64,000 nt of DNA from Palleronia salina (GTDB lineage: Bacteria > Pseudomonadota > Alphaproteobacteria > Rhodobacterales > Rhodobacteraceae). The notes below the pieces were generated by a model, which was given only the letters and a program-made list of their open reading frames with translations, did no database searches and was not told the origin of the DNA. Positions 37,990 through 49,823 of this stretch are shown one piece after another; the stretch's first letter is position 1; each line of letters begins with the position of its first letter. Where the stretch lies: contig NZ_FQZA01000006.1 in the NCBI RefSeq assembly GCF_900141995.1, positions 62,001 to 126,000 of the forward strand. The letters run 5' to 3'. Position numbers and translations under genes: made by a program.

Positions 37990-38514
37990 ATGAACCGTAT
38001 TCAGGTCTGGGACCCGGCGGTCCGCGTCTTTCACTGGTCCCTTGTCCTCGCGTTCGCCGCCAACGCGCTGGTCATCGACGACGACAGCAAGCTGCATCAA
38101 TGGGTGGGCTATTTCGTCGTGGGGCTGCTGCTGCTGCGCGTCCTCTGGGGCTTCGTCGGCAGCCGCTACGCCCGCTTCGCCAGCTTTCCGCCCAGCGTGT
38201 CCGGTGCCCGGCAGCAGGCGGCGGACATGCTCTCGGGGCGGCGCGACGCCCATGCGGGTCACACGCCGCTGGGCGCTTTGATGATCTACAACCTGTTGCT
38301 GGCGCTGCTGGTGGTGGGCGTCTCGGGCTGGCTGATGACCACCGATGCCTTCTGGGGCGTCGAATGGCCCGAGGAGCTGCACGAGATCGCCGTGAGCTGG
38401 ACCGAGATCTCGGTGATGGTTCACATCCTGGCGGTGCTTTACGAAAGCCATCGCACGGGCGTGAACCTGCCGGGCGCCATGGTCCGGGGTTACAAGGACA
38501 TGCCGCCGGGATAA
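37990..38514 (+). CDS. cytochrome b561 family protein
   Basis: A 174-residue integral membrane di-heme cytochrome. The ATG at 37990 follows GAGGGAGATGAC. The first helix contains the heme-ligand motif VFHWSLVLAF, a second histidine follows in KLHQWVGYF, and the C-terminal helices carry EISVMVHILAVLYESHRTG. Four transmembrane segments. This form is typical of Ni/Fe-hydrogenase or electron-shuttle b561 proteins. It probably exchanges electrons between quinone and the periplasm; the partner is unknown. Confidence 0.9.
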   Translation: MNRIQVWDPAVRVFHWSLVLAFAANALVIDDDSKLHQWVGYFVVGLLLLRVLWGFVGSRYARFASFPPSVSGARQQAADMLSGRRDAHAGHTPLGALMIYNLLLALLVVGVSGWLMTTDAFWGVEWPEELHEIAVSWTEISVMVHILAVLYESHRTGVNLPGAMVRGYKDMPPG

Positions 38515-38524
38515 TCTGGCACCC

Positions 38525-39067
38525 ATGATCCGCCTTGTCCCCGACACGCGATTGCCGGCCGGTCTGACCGCCATGATGGCGGTGCAGGCCGGCTGTGTCG
38601 TGTTCTTCCTCGGCGATCTGGTGGCAGACGCGCGCGCGCAGCTGGGCACGGAGGGCGCCAGCTTTCACCTGAGCATCGAGGCGGTCGCGACCTTCGCCCT
38701 GCTGGCGGCCATCGGTTTCGAGGCCCGGTATCTGCGCGACCTGATGCGCAGCAAGGCGCGGCTGGAGCGGAACCTGCAAATCGCCAGCGCCGCCGTGCAC
38801 GAGGTGATCGAGGCGCATTTCACCCGCTGGAAGCTGTCACCGTCCGAGACGGACGTTGCGACCTTCCTGGTCAAGGGTTTCGAGATCGCGGAAATCGCCC
38901 GGATCCGCGGCTGTGCCGAGGGCACGGTCAAGGCGCATCTGAACGCGATCTACCGCAAGTCCGGCACCCACAATCGCGGGCAGTTGCTGAGCCTTTTGAT
39001 CGACAGCCTCATGGCGGGCCCGACCGATGGCGCGCCGCACACGGAAGGTCATGTCGCCGCGCAGTAG
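38525..39067 (+). CDS. membrane-anchored LuxR-type HTH regulator
   Basis: A 180-residue protein with two hydrophobic segments (about 14-34 and 49-69) separated by a short loop. A helical linker (LMRSKARLERNLQIASAAVHE) follows, then a LuxR/GerE helix-turn-helix at about 103-165 (LSPSETDVATFLVKGFEIAEI, then GCAEGTVKAHLNAIYRKSG). It has no receiver or autoinducer domain, so the signal must enter through the membrane part. It follows the b561 gene by 10 bases. Confidence 0.85.
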   Translation: MIRLVPDTRLPAGLTAMMAVQAGCVVFFLGDLVADARAQLGTEGASFHLSIEAVATFALLAAIGFEARYLRDLMRSKARLERNLQIASAAVHEVIEAHFTRWKLSPSETDVATFLVKGFEIAEIARIRGCAEGTVKAHLNAIYRKSGTHNRGQLLSLLIDSLMAGPTDGAPHTEGHVAAQ

Positions 39068-39080
39068 CGGCCCATCGCCC

Positions 39081-39833
39081 TCAGCTTTGCAGGTAGCGGA
39101 ACATGGCCGACGCGCCCCAGCCCGCGGCGATGGCGATGGCGAGAGACATCAGCCCGTAGATCAGGGCATTTTCGTGGGCCAGCGTGTAGAGAAAGCGCTC
39201 CAGCCCCACCTTGGCCACGTCGATCGTGGCGGCGTATTCGGCGACCACGGCGCCCTCACGCGTGAGGAAAATGCGCGAGGTATAGTCGCCCTCGACCAGG
39301 TTCGCGGGCAGCTCGACCCGGGTTTTGAACAGCGTCTGGTCGCTGACCTCGACCGCGCCGATGTTCAGCTGGTAAAGTTCCTGCCGCTCGCGGATGCGCA
39401 CCAGCGCGTCGGTGAAGGCGGACGCGTCCTGCACGTCCATGGGCGCGCCCACGGACCGGATCGCCTGTCGCACGGTGATCCGGTGGCGCAGGTCGGACGT
39501 GTTGCTCAGCACGTCGTCCAGGGGCCCCGAGGTGTTCACGGCATAGAAGCTGGGCGCGTGGTCGATCTCGACCGCGGCCGAGTTCACCCAGATGATCGCC
39601 TGCTTGTCCTTGCGGCGCACGGTGAGCGGCCTTTGCGGCCCCTCGACCGTGACGATCATGCCCAGCTGTCCCTCGGGAATGGGGGCCTGCCGTTTCACCG
39701 CGCCGAAGATCAGGATCTCGGAGCCGTCGAAGCTGGACGAAATGGCGATGCGGTTCTGCGACAAGCCCGCCACCAGGTCTTCGGCCTTGGCGGGCAGGGC
39801 GAGCGCCAGCAGGAAGATCAGCGCCCGGATCAA
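39081..39833 (-). CDS. TIGR02186 family protein, TauE-associated
   Basis: A 250-residue protein with signal peptide MIRALIFLLALALPAKA and a C-terminal transmembrane helix at about 222-243. The periplasmic part is beta-rich (GLSQNRIAISSSFDGSEILIFGA). Proteins like this are nearly always encoded beside TauE/SafE exporters in alphaproteobacteria; here the genes overlap by four bases (ATGA). Its role is presumed accessory to anion export. Confidence 0.85.
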   Translation of the reverse strand: MIRALIFLLALALPAKAEDLVAGLSQNRIAISSSFDGSEILIFGAVKRQAPIPEGQLGMIVTVEGPQRPLTVRRKDKQAIIWVNSAAVEIDHAPSFYAVNTSGPLDDVLSNTSDLRHRITVRQAIRSVGAPMDVQDASAFTDALVRIRERQELYQLNIGAVEVSDQTLFKTRVELPANLVEGDYTSRIFLTREGAVVAEYAATIDVAKVGLERFLYTLAHENALIYGLMSLAIAIAAGWGASAMFRYLQS

Positions 39834-40741
39834 TGGCCCGCCGTCCCGATGGAATACAGCTCGGCCGGTTCGATCAGCAGGTCCAGCGCCAGCTTGCCGC
39901 AGACCAGCAGGACCATCACCGCCAGCAGGATGCGCAACTGCTCGGCCTTCAGGTACACGCCGATACGCGCGCCCACCTGCGCGCCCACCACGCCGCCCAC
40001 CAGCAGCAGCACCGCCAGGATCATGTCGACGGTGTAGTTCGTGGTGGCGTGCAGAAGCGTGGTGAAGGCCGTCACGAAGATGATCTGGAACAGCGACGTG
40101 CCGACCACGACCTTGGTGGGCATCCCCAGCAGGTAGATCATCGCCGGCACCATGATGAACCCGCCGCCCACGCCCATGATCGCGCTCAGCACGCCAACGA
40201 AGACACCGACCAGCGCGGGCGGGATGACCGAGATGTACAGCCCCGATGTGCGGAACTTCATCTTGAAGGGCAGGGCGTGGATCCAGGTGTGGTGCTTGCG
40301 CTTGGGCGCCTTGCCCTTGCGGGTGTTGCGGATGGTGTTCAGCGACTCGATGAACATCAGCCCGCCGATCGCGCCCAGGAAGATCACGTAGCTGAGCTTC
40401 ACCAGCAGGTCGACCTGGCCCATGGACCGCAGGATGTTGAACACCCAGACCCCCAGGGCCGATCCTATGAGACCGCCCACCAGAAGGACCGTGCCCATCC
40501 TCAGGTCCACGGTCTTGCGTCGCAGATGCGCGAGGACAGCCGAGAAGGACGAGGCCACGATCTGGTTCGCCTCGGTCGCCACGGCCACGGCGGGGGGAAT
40601 GCCGATGAAGAACAGCAGCGGCGTCATCAGGAACCCGCCGCCCACACCGAACATGCCGGACAGCACACCCACCAAGCCGCCCAGCCCGAGGAGCAGGAAG
40701 GCATTGACCGACACCTCGGCGATGGGAAGGTAGATCTGCAT
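39830..40741 (-). CDS. sulfite/organosulfonate exporter, TauE/SafE family
   Basis: A 303-residue inner-membrane protein with about eight helices. The two repeats start with the family signature: GGLVGVLSGMFGVGGGFLMTPLLFFIG near the N-terminus and GVFVGVLSAIMGVGGGFIMVPAMIYLLGM in the second half. It probably exports sulfite or related anions released during taurine/sulfonate catabolism; the real substrate is unknown. ATG with GAGG upstream. Confidence 0.93.
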   Translation of the reverse strand: MQIYLPIAEVSVNAFLLLGLGGLVGVLSGMFGVGGGFLMTPLLFFIGIPPAVAVATEANQIVASSFSAVLAHLRRKTVDLRMGTVLLVGGLIGSALGVWVFNILRSMGQVDLLVKLSYVIFLGAIGGLMFIESLNTIRNTRKGKAPKRKHHTWIHALPFKMKFRTSGLYISVIPPALVGVFVGVLSAIMGVGGGFIMVPAMIYLLGMPTKVVVGTSLFQIIFVTAFTTLLHATTNYTVDMILAVLLLVGGVVGAQVGARIGVYLKAEQLRILLAVMVLLVCGKLALDLLIEPAELYSIGTAGH

Positions 40742-40816
40742 GGAAAGCCTCGGTGGGGCCGTTATCCCTTCAAAGCATTGCCGATGCGAAAAATCCAGAG
40801 CGTCGGACGCGATAAA

Positions 40817-41620
40817 TCACAGGCGCGACAGGAAGCTGCGCAGGATTTTCTCCAGTTTCGCGGCGCCGAGGGGGGCCATTTCCTTGGTGTGTTCGTGGCC
40901 GATCTTCTCGGCCGACAGGCCCGCCGCCATGTTGGTGATCGCGCTGATCGCCGCGACCCGCAGCCCCAGGAAGCGTGCGAGGATCACCTCGGGCACGGTG
41001 GACATGCCCACCGCATCCGCACCCAGGATCCGCAGGGCCCGGATCTCGGCGGGCGTTTCGAAACTGGGACCGGAGTACCAGGCATAGACGCCTTCGTGCA
41101 GATGCGTGTCGGTCTCCTTGGCCGCGTCGCGCAGCGCCGCGCGCCAGTCGGGATCGTGGGCATCGGTCATCGGCACGAATCGCGCGTCGGTCGGCTCGCC
41201 GATCAGCGGGTTCAGGCCCGAGAAATTGATGTGGTCGTTCAGCAGCATGGCGCTGCCCGTGGGCATCTCGGGGTCGAGCGATCCGGCCGCGTTGGTGGCG
41301 ATCAGCCCCTCGGCCCCCAGCGCCTTCAGCACCTCGAGCGGCAGGCGCATGGCCGACGGGTCGCCCTTCTCGTAGTAATGCGCGCGCCCGCCCAGCACGG
41401 CGATGCGCTGGCCCTCCAATTCGCCCACCACCAGCTTGGGGTTGTGGCCCGACACGCCCGCGTGCGGAAAGCCCGGCAGCTGGTCGTAGGGGATGGCGAC
41501 GCCGTCCACCTGCTCGGCCAGATGGCCCAGCCCCGAGCCCAGGATCAGGCCCAGCCGCACGGGCGCGTCGCCCGCCCGGTCGCGGATGAAACGGGCGAGG
41601 TCGTCTGCGGCGCGGGACAT
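40817..41620 (-). CDS. purine nucleoside phosphorylase
   Basis: Phosphorolysis of purine nucleosides to base and (deoxy)ribose-1-phosphate. It has 267 residues and the trimeric PNP type. Motifs are LILGSGLGHLAEQVDG near the N-terminus, GRAHYYEKGD with phosphate-site His, NAAGSLDPEMPTGSAMLLNDHIN, and AWYSGPSFETPAEIRALRILGADAVGMSTVPEVI. It lies 1 base after the ABC permease gene, at the end of the nucleoside-type ABC operon, so import and salvage are probably coupled. Confidence 0.95.
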   Translation of the reverse strand: MSRAADDLARFIRDRAGDAPVRLGLILGSGLGHLAEQVDGVAIPYDQLPGFPHAGVSGHNPKLVVGELEGQRIAVLGGRAHYYEKGDPSAMRLPLEVLKALGAEGLIATNAAGSLDPEMPTGSAMLLNDHINFSGLNPLIGEPTDARFVPMTDAHDPDWRAALRDAAKETDTHLHEGVYAWYSGPSFETPAEIRALRILGADAVGMSTVPEVILARFLGLRVAAISAITNMAAGLSAEKIGHEHTKEMAPLGAAKLEKILRSFLSRL

Positions 41621-41621
41621 C

Positions 41622-42587
41622 TCAGCGCTCCTTCACGTAGGGTTGCCCACCGGCGCGGGGCGGGACGGCCTTGCCGACGAAGCCCGCCAGGATCACCACG
41701 GTGAGGATATAGGGCAGGGCCAGGACGAAGGCATTGGGGATCTCGAACAGCACGAGGTCGATCGACGAATAGCGGTTGGAAATGGCCTGAAGCAGACCGA
41801 AGAGCAGGCACGCCCCCAGAGCGTACCACGGCCGCCATTTGGCGAAGATCAGCGCGGCCAGCGCGATGTAGCCGCGCCCGGCGCTCATGTTCTGGGTGAA
41901 GCTCGCGGCCAGCCCGGTGGCGAGGAAGCTGCCCGACAGCCCGCACAGCACGCCGCAGATCGCCACGGCGGCGTAGCGCAGCCGCACGACGTTGACGCCG
42001 GCCGTGTCCACCGCGCCGGGGTTTTCGCCCACCGCGCGAAGGCGCAGGCCGAAGCGGGTGCGGAACAGGACGTACCAGGTCAGCGGCACGGTCAGCAGGC
42101 CCACATAGACAAGGATAGTGTGACCCGACAGCGCATCGGCGTAAAGCGGGCCGATGAAGGGCACGCCCGACAGCGCCTCGGCGAAGGGGAGTTCGATCGG
42201 CGAGAAGCGCGCGCCCCCCGACAGTTGCGGCGTGCGCCCGCCCTGCGAGAACCAGTCCTGCGCGATCAGCACCGTCATGCCCGCCGCGAGGAAGTTGATC
42301 GCCACGCCCGAGATCAGCTGGTCGCCCCGGAAGGTGATCGAGGCCAGCCCGTGGATCATCGAGAACACCATCGAGGACGCGATGCCGGCCAGGAGCCCCA
42401 GCCAGACCGACCCGGTCAGCGCGGCGACGGCGGCCGAGAAGAAGGCCGAGATCAGGATTTTTCCTTCGAGCCCGATGTCGAAGACGCCCGCCCGCTCGGA
42501 GAACAGCCCGGCGAGGCAGGCGAACAGCAGCGGCGTCGCCAGCCGGATCGACGAATCGAGGATCTGGATCAGGTCGAGATAGTTCAT
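41622..42587 (-). CDS. ABC transporter permease, nucleoside type (second)
   Basis: A 321-residue BPD_transp_2 permease with about 8-10 helices starting MNYLDLIQILDSSIRLATPLL. The GxxSERAGVFDIGLEG segment and the QAISNRYSSIDLVLFEIPNAF C-terminus resemble the RbsC/YufQ-type nucleoside permease. Its ATG overlaps the stop of the first permease gene (ATGA). Confidence 0.93.
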   Translation of the reverse strand: MNYLDLIQILDSSIRLATPLLFACLAGLFSERAGVFDIGLEGKILISAFFSAAVAALTGSVWLGLLAGIASSMVFSMIHGLASITFRGDQLISGVAINFLAAGMTVLIAQDWFSQGGRTPQLSGGARFSPIELPFAEALSGVPFIGPLYADALSGHTILVYVGLLTVPLTWYVLFRTRFGLRLRAVGENPGAVDTAGVNVVRLRYAAVAICGVLCGLSGSFLATGLAASFTQNMSAGRGYIALAALIFAKWRPWYALGACLLFGLLQAISNRYSSIDLVLFEIPNAFVLALPYILTVVILAGFVGKAVPPRAGGQPYVKER

Positions 42588-43692
42588 TCCGCGGGCACTC
42601 CGGGTTTGTCGGGTTGGCGCCGGAAGCGCAGGAAGGCCTTCTCGAGCGGGCTGCGCACCATGCCGTCCAGCGCGCCGGTGAACAGGATGACCAGCGCCTG
42701 GATCACCACGATCATCTCGCGCGGGATCGAGGTTTCGAACTCCAGCTCGGCGCCCCCCTGGTACAGCGCGCCGAACAGGACCGCGGCGATGAATACGCCC
42801 ACCGGGTGCGAGCGCCCCATGAGCGCCACGGCGATGCCCACGAAGCCCGCGCCCAGCACGTTGTCCTGCAACAGCCGCTCCTGCTCGCCCATCACGGCAT
42901 TGATGGCCATGAGGCCGGCCAGGGCGCCCGAGATCAGCATCGTGATCATGGTGATCCGCACCGGGTTGATGCCGGCATAGACGGCGGCCTTGTCGGAGTG
43001 GCCGAAGGCGCGGATTTCGTATCCCAGCCGGGTGCGCCACAGCAGAAGCCACAGGCCCCAACAGGCCAGCAGGGCCACGATGAAGCTGACATTCATCGGC
43101 GTGCGGGCGAAGTCGATGCCGATGGCCCCCAACACCTCGCGCGCTGTCGGCAGGTGCGAACCCTCGACGAAACGGGCGGATTCGGGCGCCATGCCCGGCG
43201 CCTTCAGCGCGCTCACCAGCAGGTAGACCAGCAGCGCCGAGGCGATGAAGTTGAACATGATCGTGGTGATGACAATGTGGCTGCCCCGCGTCGCCTGCAG
43301 GTAGGCGGGTATGGCGGCCCAGGCCGCGCCGAAAAGGCCACCGCCGAGGATCGCCACCGGCAACGCGATCAGCCAGTGCGGCCACGGCACCATCAGGCAG
43401 ACCAGCGCGACGCCCAGGCTGCCCAGCTGAGCCTGGCCTTCACCGCCGATGTTGAAAAGCCGCGCGTGGAAGGCGATGGCGACGGCCAGGCCCGTGAAGA
43501 TGAAATTGGTGGCGTAGAACAGCGTGTAGCCCCAGCCATAGGTCGAGCCCACGGCGCCGTTCACCATGATCGCCAGCGCCTCGAACGGGTCCTGGCCGAT
43601 CAGCGCGACCACGAGGCCCGAGACGATCAGGGCGAGGATCAGGTTGATCAACGGGATCAGGGCCACGTCGGCCCACTTGGGAAGCTTGTCCA

Positions 43693-43693
<1 letters not shown>
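42584..43693 (-). CDS. ABC transporter permease, nucleoside type (first)
   Basis: A 369-residue BPD_transp_2 permease with about ten hydrophobic segments. The segment FHARLFNIGGEGQAQLGSLG and the later NAVMGEQERLLQDNVLGAGFVGIAVALMGRSHP are typical of YufP-type nucleoside permeases. Its start overlaps the ATPase stop by one base (TGATG). Confidence 0.93.
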
Positions 43694-45279
<1,586 letters not shown>

Positions 45280-45304
45280 GGAGCCCACCCTTCGGGGATC
45301 TAGT

Positions 45305-45337
45305 AAAACGGCCCCCGCGCGGGGTCGCGCGGGGGCC
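45305..45337 (-). terminator. stem-loop between the BMP gene and its ATPase gene
   Basis: GGCCCCCGCGC (45310-45320) and GCGCGGGGGCC (45327-45337) form a perfect 11-bp stem, followed on the minus strand by GTTTTACT. It would terminate part of the transcription after the binding-protein gene, making that protein more abundant than the membrane components. Confidence 0.75.
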
Positions 45338-45355
45338 GGTGTCGTCAGGTCGCGA

Positions 45356-46360
<1,005 letters not shown>

Positions 46361-46543
46361 TGGGGGTGTCTCCCTTGTGTTGTTCTTTGGCCAAGGGCTT
46401 TGGCGCCCATGGCCCGGGGTCGCCCGAGGGCGCCCGCGACAGCCGCGATTAAGGGCCGTGCGGACCCGAGAATCAAGACGGGATTGTGGATGAATCGCCG
46501 CGCGACGGGGCACCTGCCGTGGATTGAGGCAGATGACGTTTCG

Positions 46544-46960
46544 TCATGGGACCAGATCCCGGCCCAGCACCAGCGCATCCACCGACCCCGCGGCGGGATC
46601 GCGGTAGTAGCCACGGCGCAGGCCCAGTTGCTCATAGCCCATGGCGTCGTAAAGCGCCCGGGCCGCCGCGTTGGTCTCGGCCACCTCGAGAAAGACGCGC
46701 GTTGCACCGTATGCGCGCACGTCATCGTGAAACGCGTCGAGACAGGCGCGGCCCAGGCCCTTGCGGCGGTGGTCGGGATCGGTGGCGATGGTCAGCAGCT
46801 CGGCCTCGTCCAGCACGACGCGCCCCAGGGCGAAAGCATGGTCCCGTGTGACCAGGACGGCCCCCGGCTGGGCCAGCAGGTCGCGGAACCCGTCGGCCGG
46901 GAAGGGCGGCGGCACGGTGATGGCGCGGGCGTGGAGCCGGGCCAGGTCCTCGGGCGTCAT
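46544..46960 (-). CDS. rimI: ribosomal-protein-alanine acetyltransferase RimI-type GNAT
   Basis: A 138-residue GNAT enzyme. The acetyl-CoA loop is DPDHRRKGLGRACLDAF with the following VFLEVAETNAAARALYDAMGY motif, and the C-terminus GYYRDPAAGSVDALVLGRDL fits RimI, which acetylates the N-terminus of ribosomal protein S18. Close linkage to tsaB (overlap ATGA) is the usual arrangement. Confidence 0.9.
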   Translation of the reverse strand: MTPEDLARLHARAITVPPPFPADGFRDLLAQPGAVLVTRDHAFALGRVVLDEAELLTIATDPDHRRKGLGRACLDAFHDDVRAYGATRVFLEVAETNAAARALYDAMGYEQLGLRRGYYRDPAAGSVDALVLGRDLVP

Positions 46961-47625
46961 GCGACCGGGGGCTGGGCGCGGGCGGGGGCGGCGTCGGGCG
47001 GGCGCACGTAAAGCGGCGCGGGCCGTTCGGGCGCGGTGTCGCCGCCCATGTGCCGCCGCTCGGCGATCTCGCAGATGCGCGGCGCGATGGCGTCGAGGTC
47101 GGTTTCCAGCGCGGGCAGGCCCAGGGCGGGGCCGACGTGCAGCGCCAGCGGGCCGACCGCCTGCATCCCGGCGCCCGTCGCCAGGTCGCCTGGCGGATCG
47201 GAAGGGTCGATCAGGCGGGCAGGGCCGTCCGGGGCGCCGTCGCGATAGGCGCGCACGTGGGCCATGTCGCGCGGCGCGGGCAGGCAGACCAGCGCATCGC
47301 CCGAGGTGGCCGACAGCGCGACGTCGAAGCTGGACACGCCATGGCAGGGGCGGTCGAGGCCCAGGGCAAGCCCCCGTGCCGCCGCGACGCCCACGCGCAG
47401 GCCGGTGAAGTTGCCGGGACCGATCCCCACTGCCAGCGCATCAAGGTCGCCCCAGCAAAGGCCCGCCTGCGACAGCAGCTCTTCCAGCATCGGGATCAGC
47501 CGTTCGGCCTGTCCCCGCGCCATGTCTTCCTGTGCCAGCGCCACGAGCGACCCGCCCGAACGCAAAGCGGCCGCGCAGTGCGCGGCCGATGTGTCGAAGG
47601 CAAGAAGCGTCGGTGCGTCAGGCAA
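46957..47625 (-). CDS. tsaB: tRNA threonylcarbamoyladenosine biosynthesis protein TsaB
   Basis: Scaffold partner of TsaD in making the t6A modification at position 37 of ANN-decoding tRNAs. It has 222 residues in an ASKHA-like fold: N-terminal LLAFDTSAAHCAAALRSGG, then AVGIGPGNFTGLRVGVAAARGLA. It overlaps the NifU-type gene by 8 bases and rimI by 4. Confidence 0.94.
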   Translation of the reverse strand: MPDAPTLLAFDTSAAHCAAALRSGGSLVALAQEDMARGQAERLIPMLEELLSQAGLCWGDLDALAVGIGPGNFTGLRVGVAAARGLALGLDRPCHGVSSFDVALSATSGDALVCLPAPRDMAHVRAYRDGAPDGPARLIDPSDPPGDLATGAGMQAVGPLALHVGPALGLPALETDLDAIAPRICEIAERRHMGGDTAPERPAPLYVRPPDAAPARAQPPVA

Positions 47626-48178
47626 CCGGCCGCACCTCGATGACCTCGGGGATGTAGTGGCGCAGCAGGTTCTCGATCCCCATCTTCAGCGTCAGGGTCG
47701 AGGACGGGCAGCCGGCGCAGGCGCCCTGCATGTGCAGGTAGACGACGCCACGCTCGAACCCGTGGAAGGTGATGTCGCCGCCGTCCTGCGCCACGGCCGG
47801 CCGCACGCGGGTGTCCAGCAGTTCCTTGATCTGGACGACGATCTCACCGTCGGGGCCTTCGTGGTCGGCATGGCCGCCCGACTGGTCGGCGCCGCCCGCC
47901 ATGACCGGCTGACCGGACTGGAAATGCTCCATGATGGCACCCAGGATCGCGGGCTTGATATGGTCCCACTCGGTCCCGTCCTGCTTGGTCACGGTGACGA
48001 AGTCGTTACCCAGGAACACGCCCGTGGTTCCGTCGACGGCGAAGATGCGCGTCGCCAGCGGCGAGGTGTCGGCGGTTTCGGCCGAGGGAAAGTCGGCCGT
48101 GCCGGTCTCGAGCACGGTCTGGCCGGGCAGGAACTTCAGCGTGGCGGGGTTGGGCGTGGATTCGGTCTGGATGAACAT
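47618..48178 (-). CDS. NifU-type iron-sulfur cluster scaffold/carrier (NfuA-like)
   Basis: A 186-residue protein from the ATG at 48178 (MFIQTESTPNPATLKFLPG). The N-terminal Nfu_N domain (about 1-90) precedes the NifU C-terminal domain, with cluster ligands Cys154 and Cys157 in GACAGCPSST. It delivers [4Fe-4S] clusters to target enzymes. The histidine/aspartate-rich linker (GGHADHEGPDGE) is unusual but probably only flexible. Confidence 0.95.
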   Translation of the reverse strand: MFIQTESTPNPATLKFLPGQTVLETGTADFPSAETADTSPLATRIFAVDGTTGVFLGNDFVTVTKQDGTEWDHIKPAILGAIMEHFQSGQPVMAGGADQSGGHADHEGPDGEIVVQIKELLDTRVRPAVAQDGGDITFHGFERGVVYLHMQGACAGCPSSTLTLKMGIENLLRHYIPEVIEVRPVA

Positions 48179-48250
48179 TGCGGCGTCTTCCTTACTGCTG
48201 CACCCGATATGCGGAATGGCGCCCGCCATGTCAAGGACTCTAGAACCGTT

Positions 48251-48991
48251 CTAAAGTAGCCCCAGCTGCCGCGCGCCCATGAGGATGGCCAGCAAAATGG
48301 GCTGGTGCAACAGGTAGATCACCAGCGAATGCCGCCCCATGCGGGCCAGCAGGTCCGAGGCGACCGGGCCGCGGGGCAGGGGGGCGATCCGCGCCACCAA
48401 GAGCCCCGCCAGCGTGGCGGCGAACCAGGGGAAGACCGGCTCGTAATCCAGGGCGAACCAGCGGGTCGGCGACAGCCCGAGCGGGTAGAGCGCGGGGTGC
48501 GAGAAGACATCCGAGGTCAGGAGATGCGGCGCGGCCAGCGTCAGCAGGGCGGCCAGCGCCACGAGCCAGCCGGGCGCGAACAGGAACGGCAGCGCCAGCA
48601 CCGAGAAGACGGCGATGGCGTGCAGGATGCCGAACCACACCGCCGCGCCCATGGCGTAATGCGTGGCGAGCGTGACCGCGGCGGCGGCCAGCATCAGTTG
48701 CCCCAGCCGCCGCAGAAACCCGCGCCAGCGGACACCGCGCCCGTGGGCCAGTTGCAGCGACACGCCCGCCAGCGCGATGAAGCTCCCGGCGATGGACATG
48801 GCGAACAGCCGCCAGCCCGGCGCGCCGCCCACGTCCCATTGGGTAACGCCCAGCATGTCCAGGTCGTAGCTGAAGTGGAAGACGACCATCGCAACCAGCG
48901 CGATGCCCCGCGCCCGGTCGATCCAGGCCACGCGCGCGGCCGGACGGGCGCCGGCCTCCACCGTGCCGTGCGGGCGGTCGCCTGCGCTCAT
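48251..48991 (-). CDS. DUF1624 family membrane protein (acyltransferase-like)
   Basis: A 246-residue integral membrane protein with about eight helices. The N-terminal AWIDRARGIALVAMVVFHFSYDLDMLG motif is the DUF1624/heparan-alpha-glucosaminide N-acetyltransferase-like signature; the His and Asp of FHFSYD are the presumed catalytic positions. The C-terminal LVIYLLHQPILLAILM also fits. Its substrate is unknown. Confidence 0.88.
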   Translation of the reverse strand: MSAGDRPHGTVEAGARPAARVAWIDRARGIALVAMVVFHFSYDLDMLGVTQWDVGGAPGWRLFAMSIAGSFIALAGVSLQLAHGRGVRWRGFLRRLGQLMLAAAAVTLATHYAMGAAVWFGILHAIAVFSVLALPFLFAPGWLVALAALLTLAAPHLLTSDVFSHPALYPLGLSPTRWFALDYEPVFPWFAATLAGLLVARIAPLPRGPVASDLLARMGRHSLVIYLLHQPILLAILMGARQLGLL

Positions 48992-48992
48992 T

Positions 48993-49448
48993 TCAGGTGA
49001 TCGCCTCGAGCTGTTCCTTGCTCAGGTTGCCCGGCACCACGGTCAGCGGCACGGGCAGCGATCCGGCGATCTTCGACAGGTGCTGGACCAGCGGCCCCGG
49101 CCCGCCCTTTTCGCTGCTGGCGCCGAGAACCAGCACGCCGATCTCGCCGTCTTCCTCGATCTGCGCCATGAGCTGCGGCACCGCCTCGCCTTCGCGGATG
49201 ACCAGCTCGGGATCGACGCCCTGCCGGTCGCGCATCCACTTGGCGAAGACCTCGTAATGGGCGCGGATCCGCTCGCGCGCCTCTTCGCGCATGATCTCGC
49301 CCACGCCGACCCAGTGGTTGAACTCGTCGGGGGCGATGATGGACAGGATCTGCACGCCGCCGCCCGTCCGCGCGGCGCGCATGGCCGCGAAGCGCATGGC
49401 GTTCAGGCATTCGCGGCTGTCATCGAGGATGACGAGGAACTTACGCAT
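48993..49448 (-). CDS. universal stress protein (UspA family)
   Basis: A 151-residue cytoplasmic protein from the ATG at 49448 (MRKFLVILDDSRECLNAMRFA). A single Usp domain with the strand order VQILSIIAP and VLVLGASSEKGGPGPLVQHLSKIAG then PLTVVPGN; the glycine pattern near the end corresponds to the ATP-binding loop (G-2x-G-9x-G) in diverged form. Precedes the DUF1624 gene by one base. Confidence 0.9.
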   Translation of the reverse strand: MRKFLVILDDSRECLNAMRFAAMRAARTGGGVQILSIIAPDEFNHWVGVGEIMREEARERIRAHYEVFAKWMRDRQGVDPELVIREGEAVPQLMAQIEEDGEIGVLVLGASSEKGGPGPLVQHLSKIAGSLPVPLTVVPGNLSKEQLEAIT

Positions 49449-49823
49449 GGATACCCCTGGGGTGTCTTCGACGCGGATGATGCATGCCGTCCGTCGGCCT
49501 GTCCAGCCGAGCGGCGCTGTCCGCCGTATACGAAAGACGCCTGCGCATTGTGCTGACGCAGGGTCATATGCCTCAAAATCCGGCAATCGAGGCGGGCCTT
49601 GCGGGTCTCAACCGCTGAGTCCTGTGCGAATCCGCCTCCGAACGCTCCATTCGTCCCGCCGGGTGATCAAACCGGCATCAGATGTGCGACGGCGCCACCA
49701 GTCTGCGAAACCGAACCGCGCCGCCGCACGCGCAACCGAAATTGCGTGGGCAGGGATATGTTGCGGTGACGGCCCGTGTCGAGCCGGAATCCCCCCGTTC
49801 CGCGCGCCTGATGAGGGGTCATC
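49449..49823. other. divergent region between the usp gene and urtA
   Basis: 375 bases with no supported gene. It should contain the promoters of usp (minus) and urtA (plus). The short dyad CGCAA/TTGCG (49731-49735, 49742-49746) lies about 80 bases before urtA. No NtrC-type or sigma54 site fitting the consensus was found. Confidence 0.4.

Noticed and set aside
49741-49765. Sigma54 promoter upstream of urtA (GG...GC pattern)
   Set aside because: The spacing between the GG and GC elements is 13 rather than 10, and no NtrC site accompanies it.
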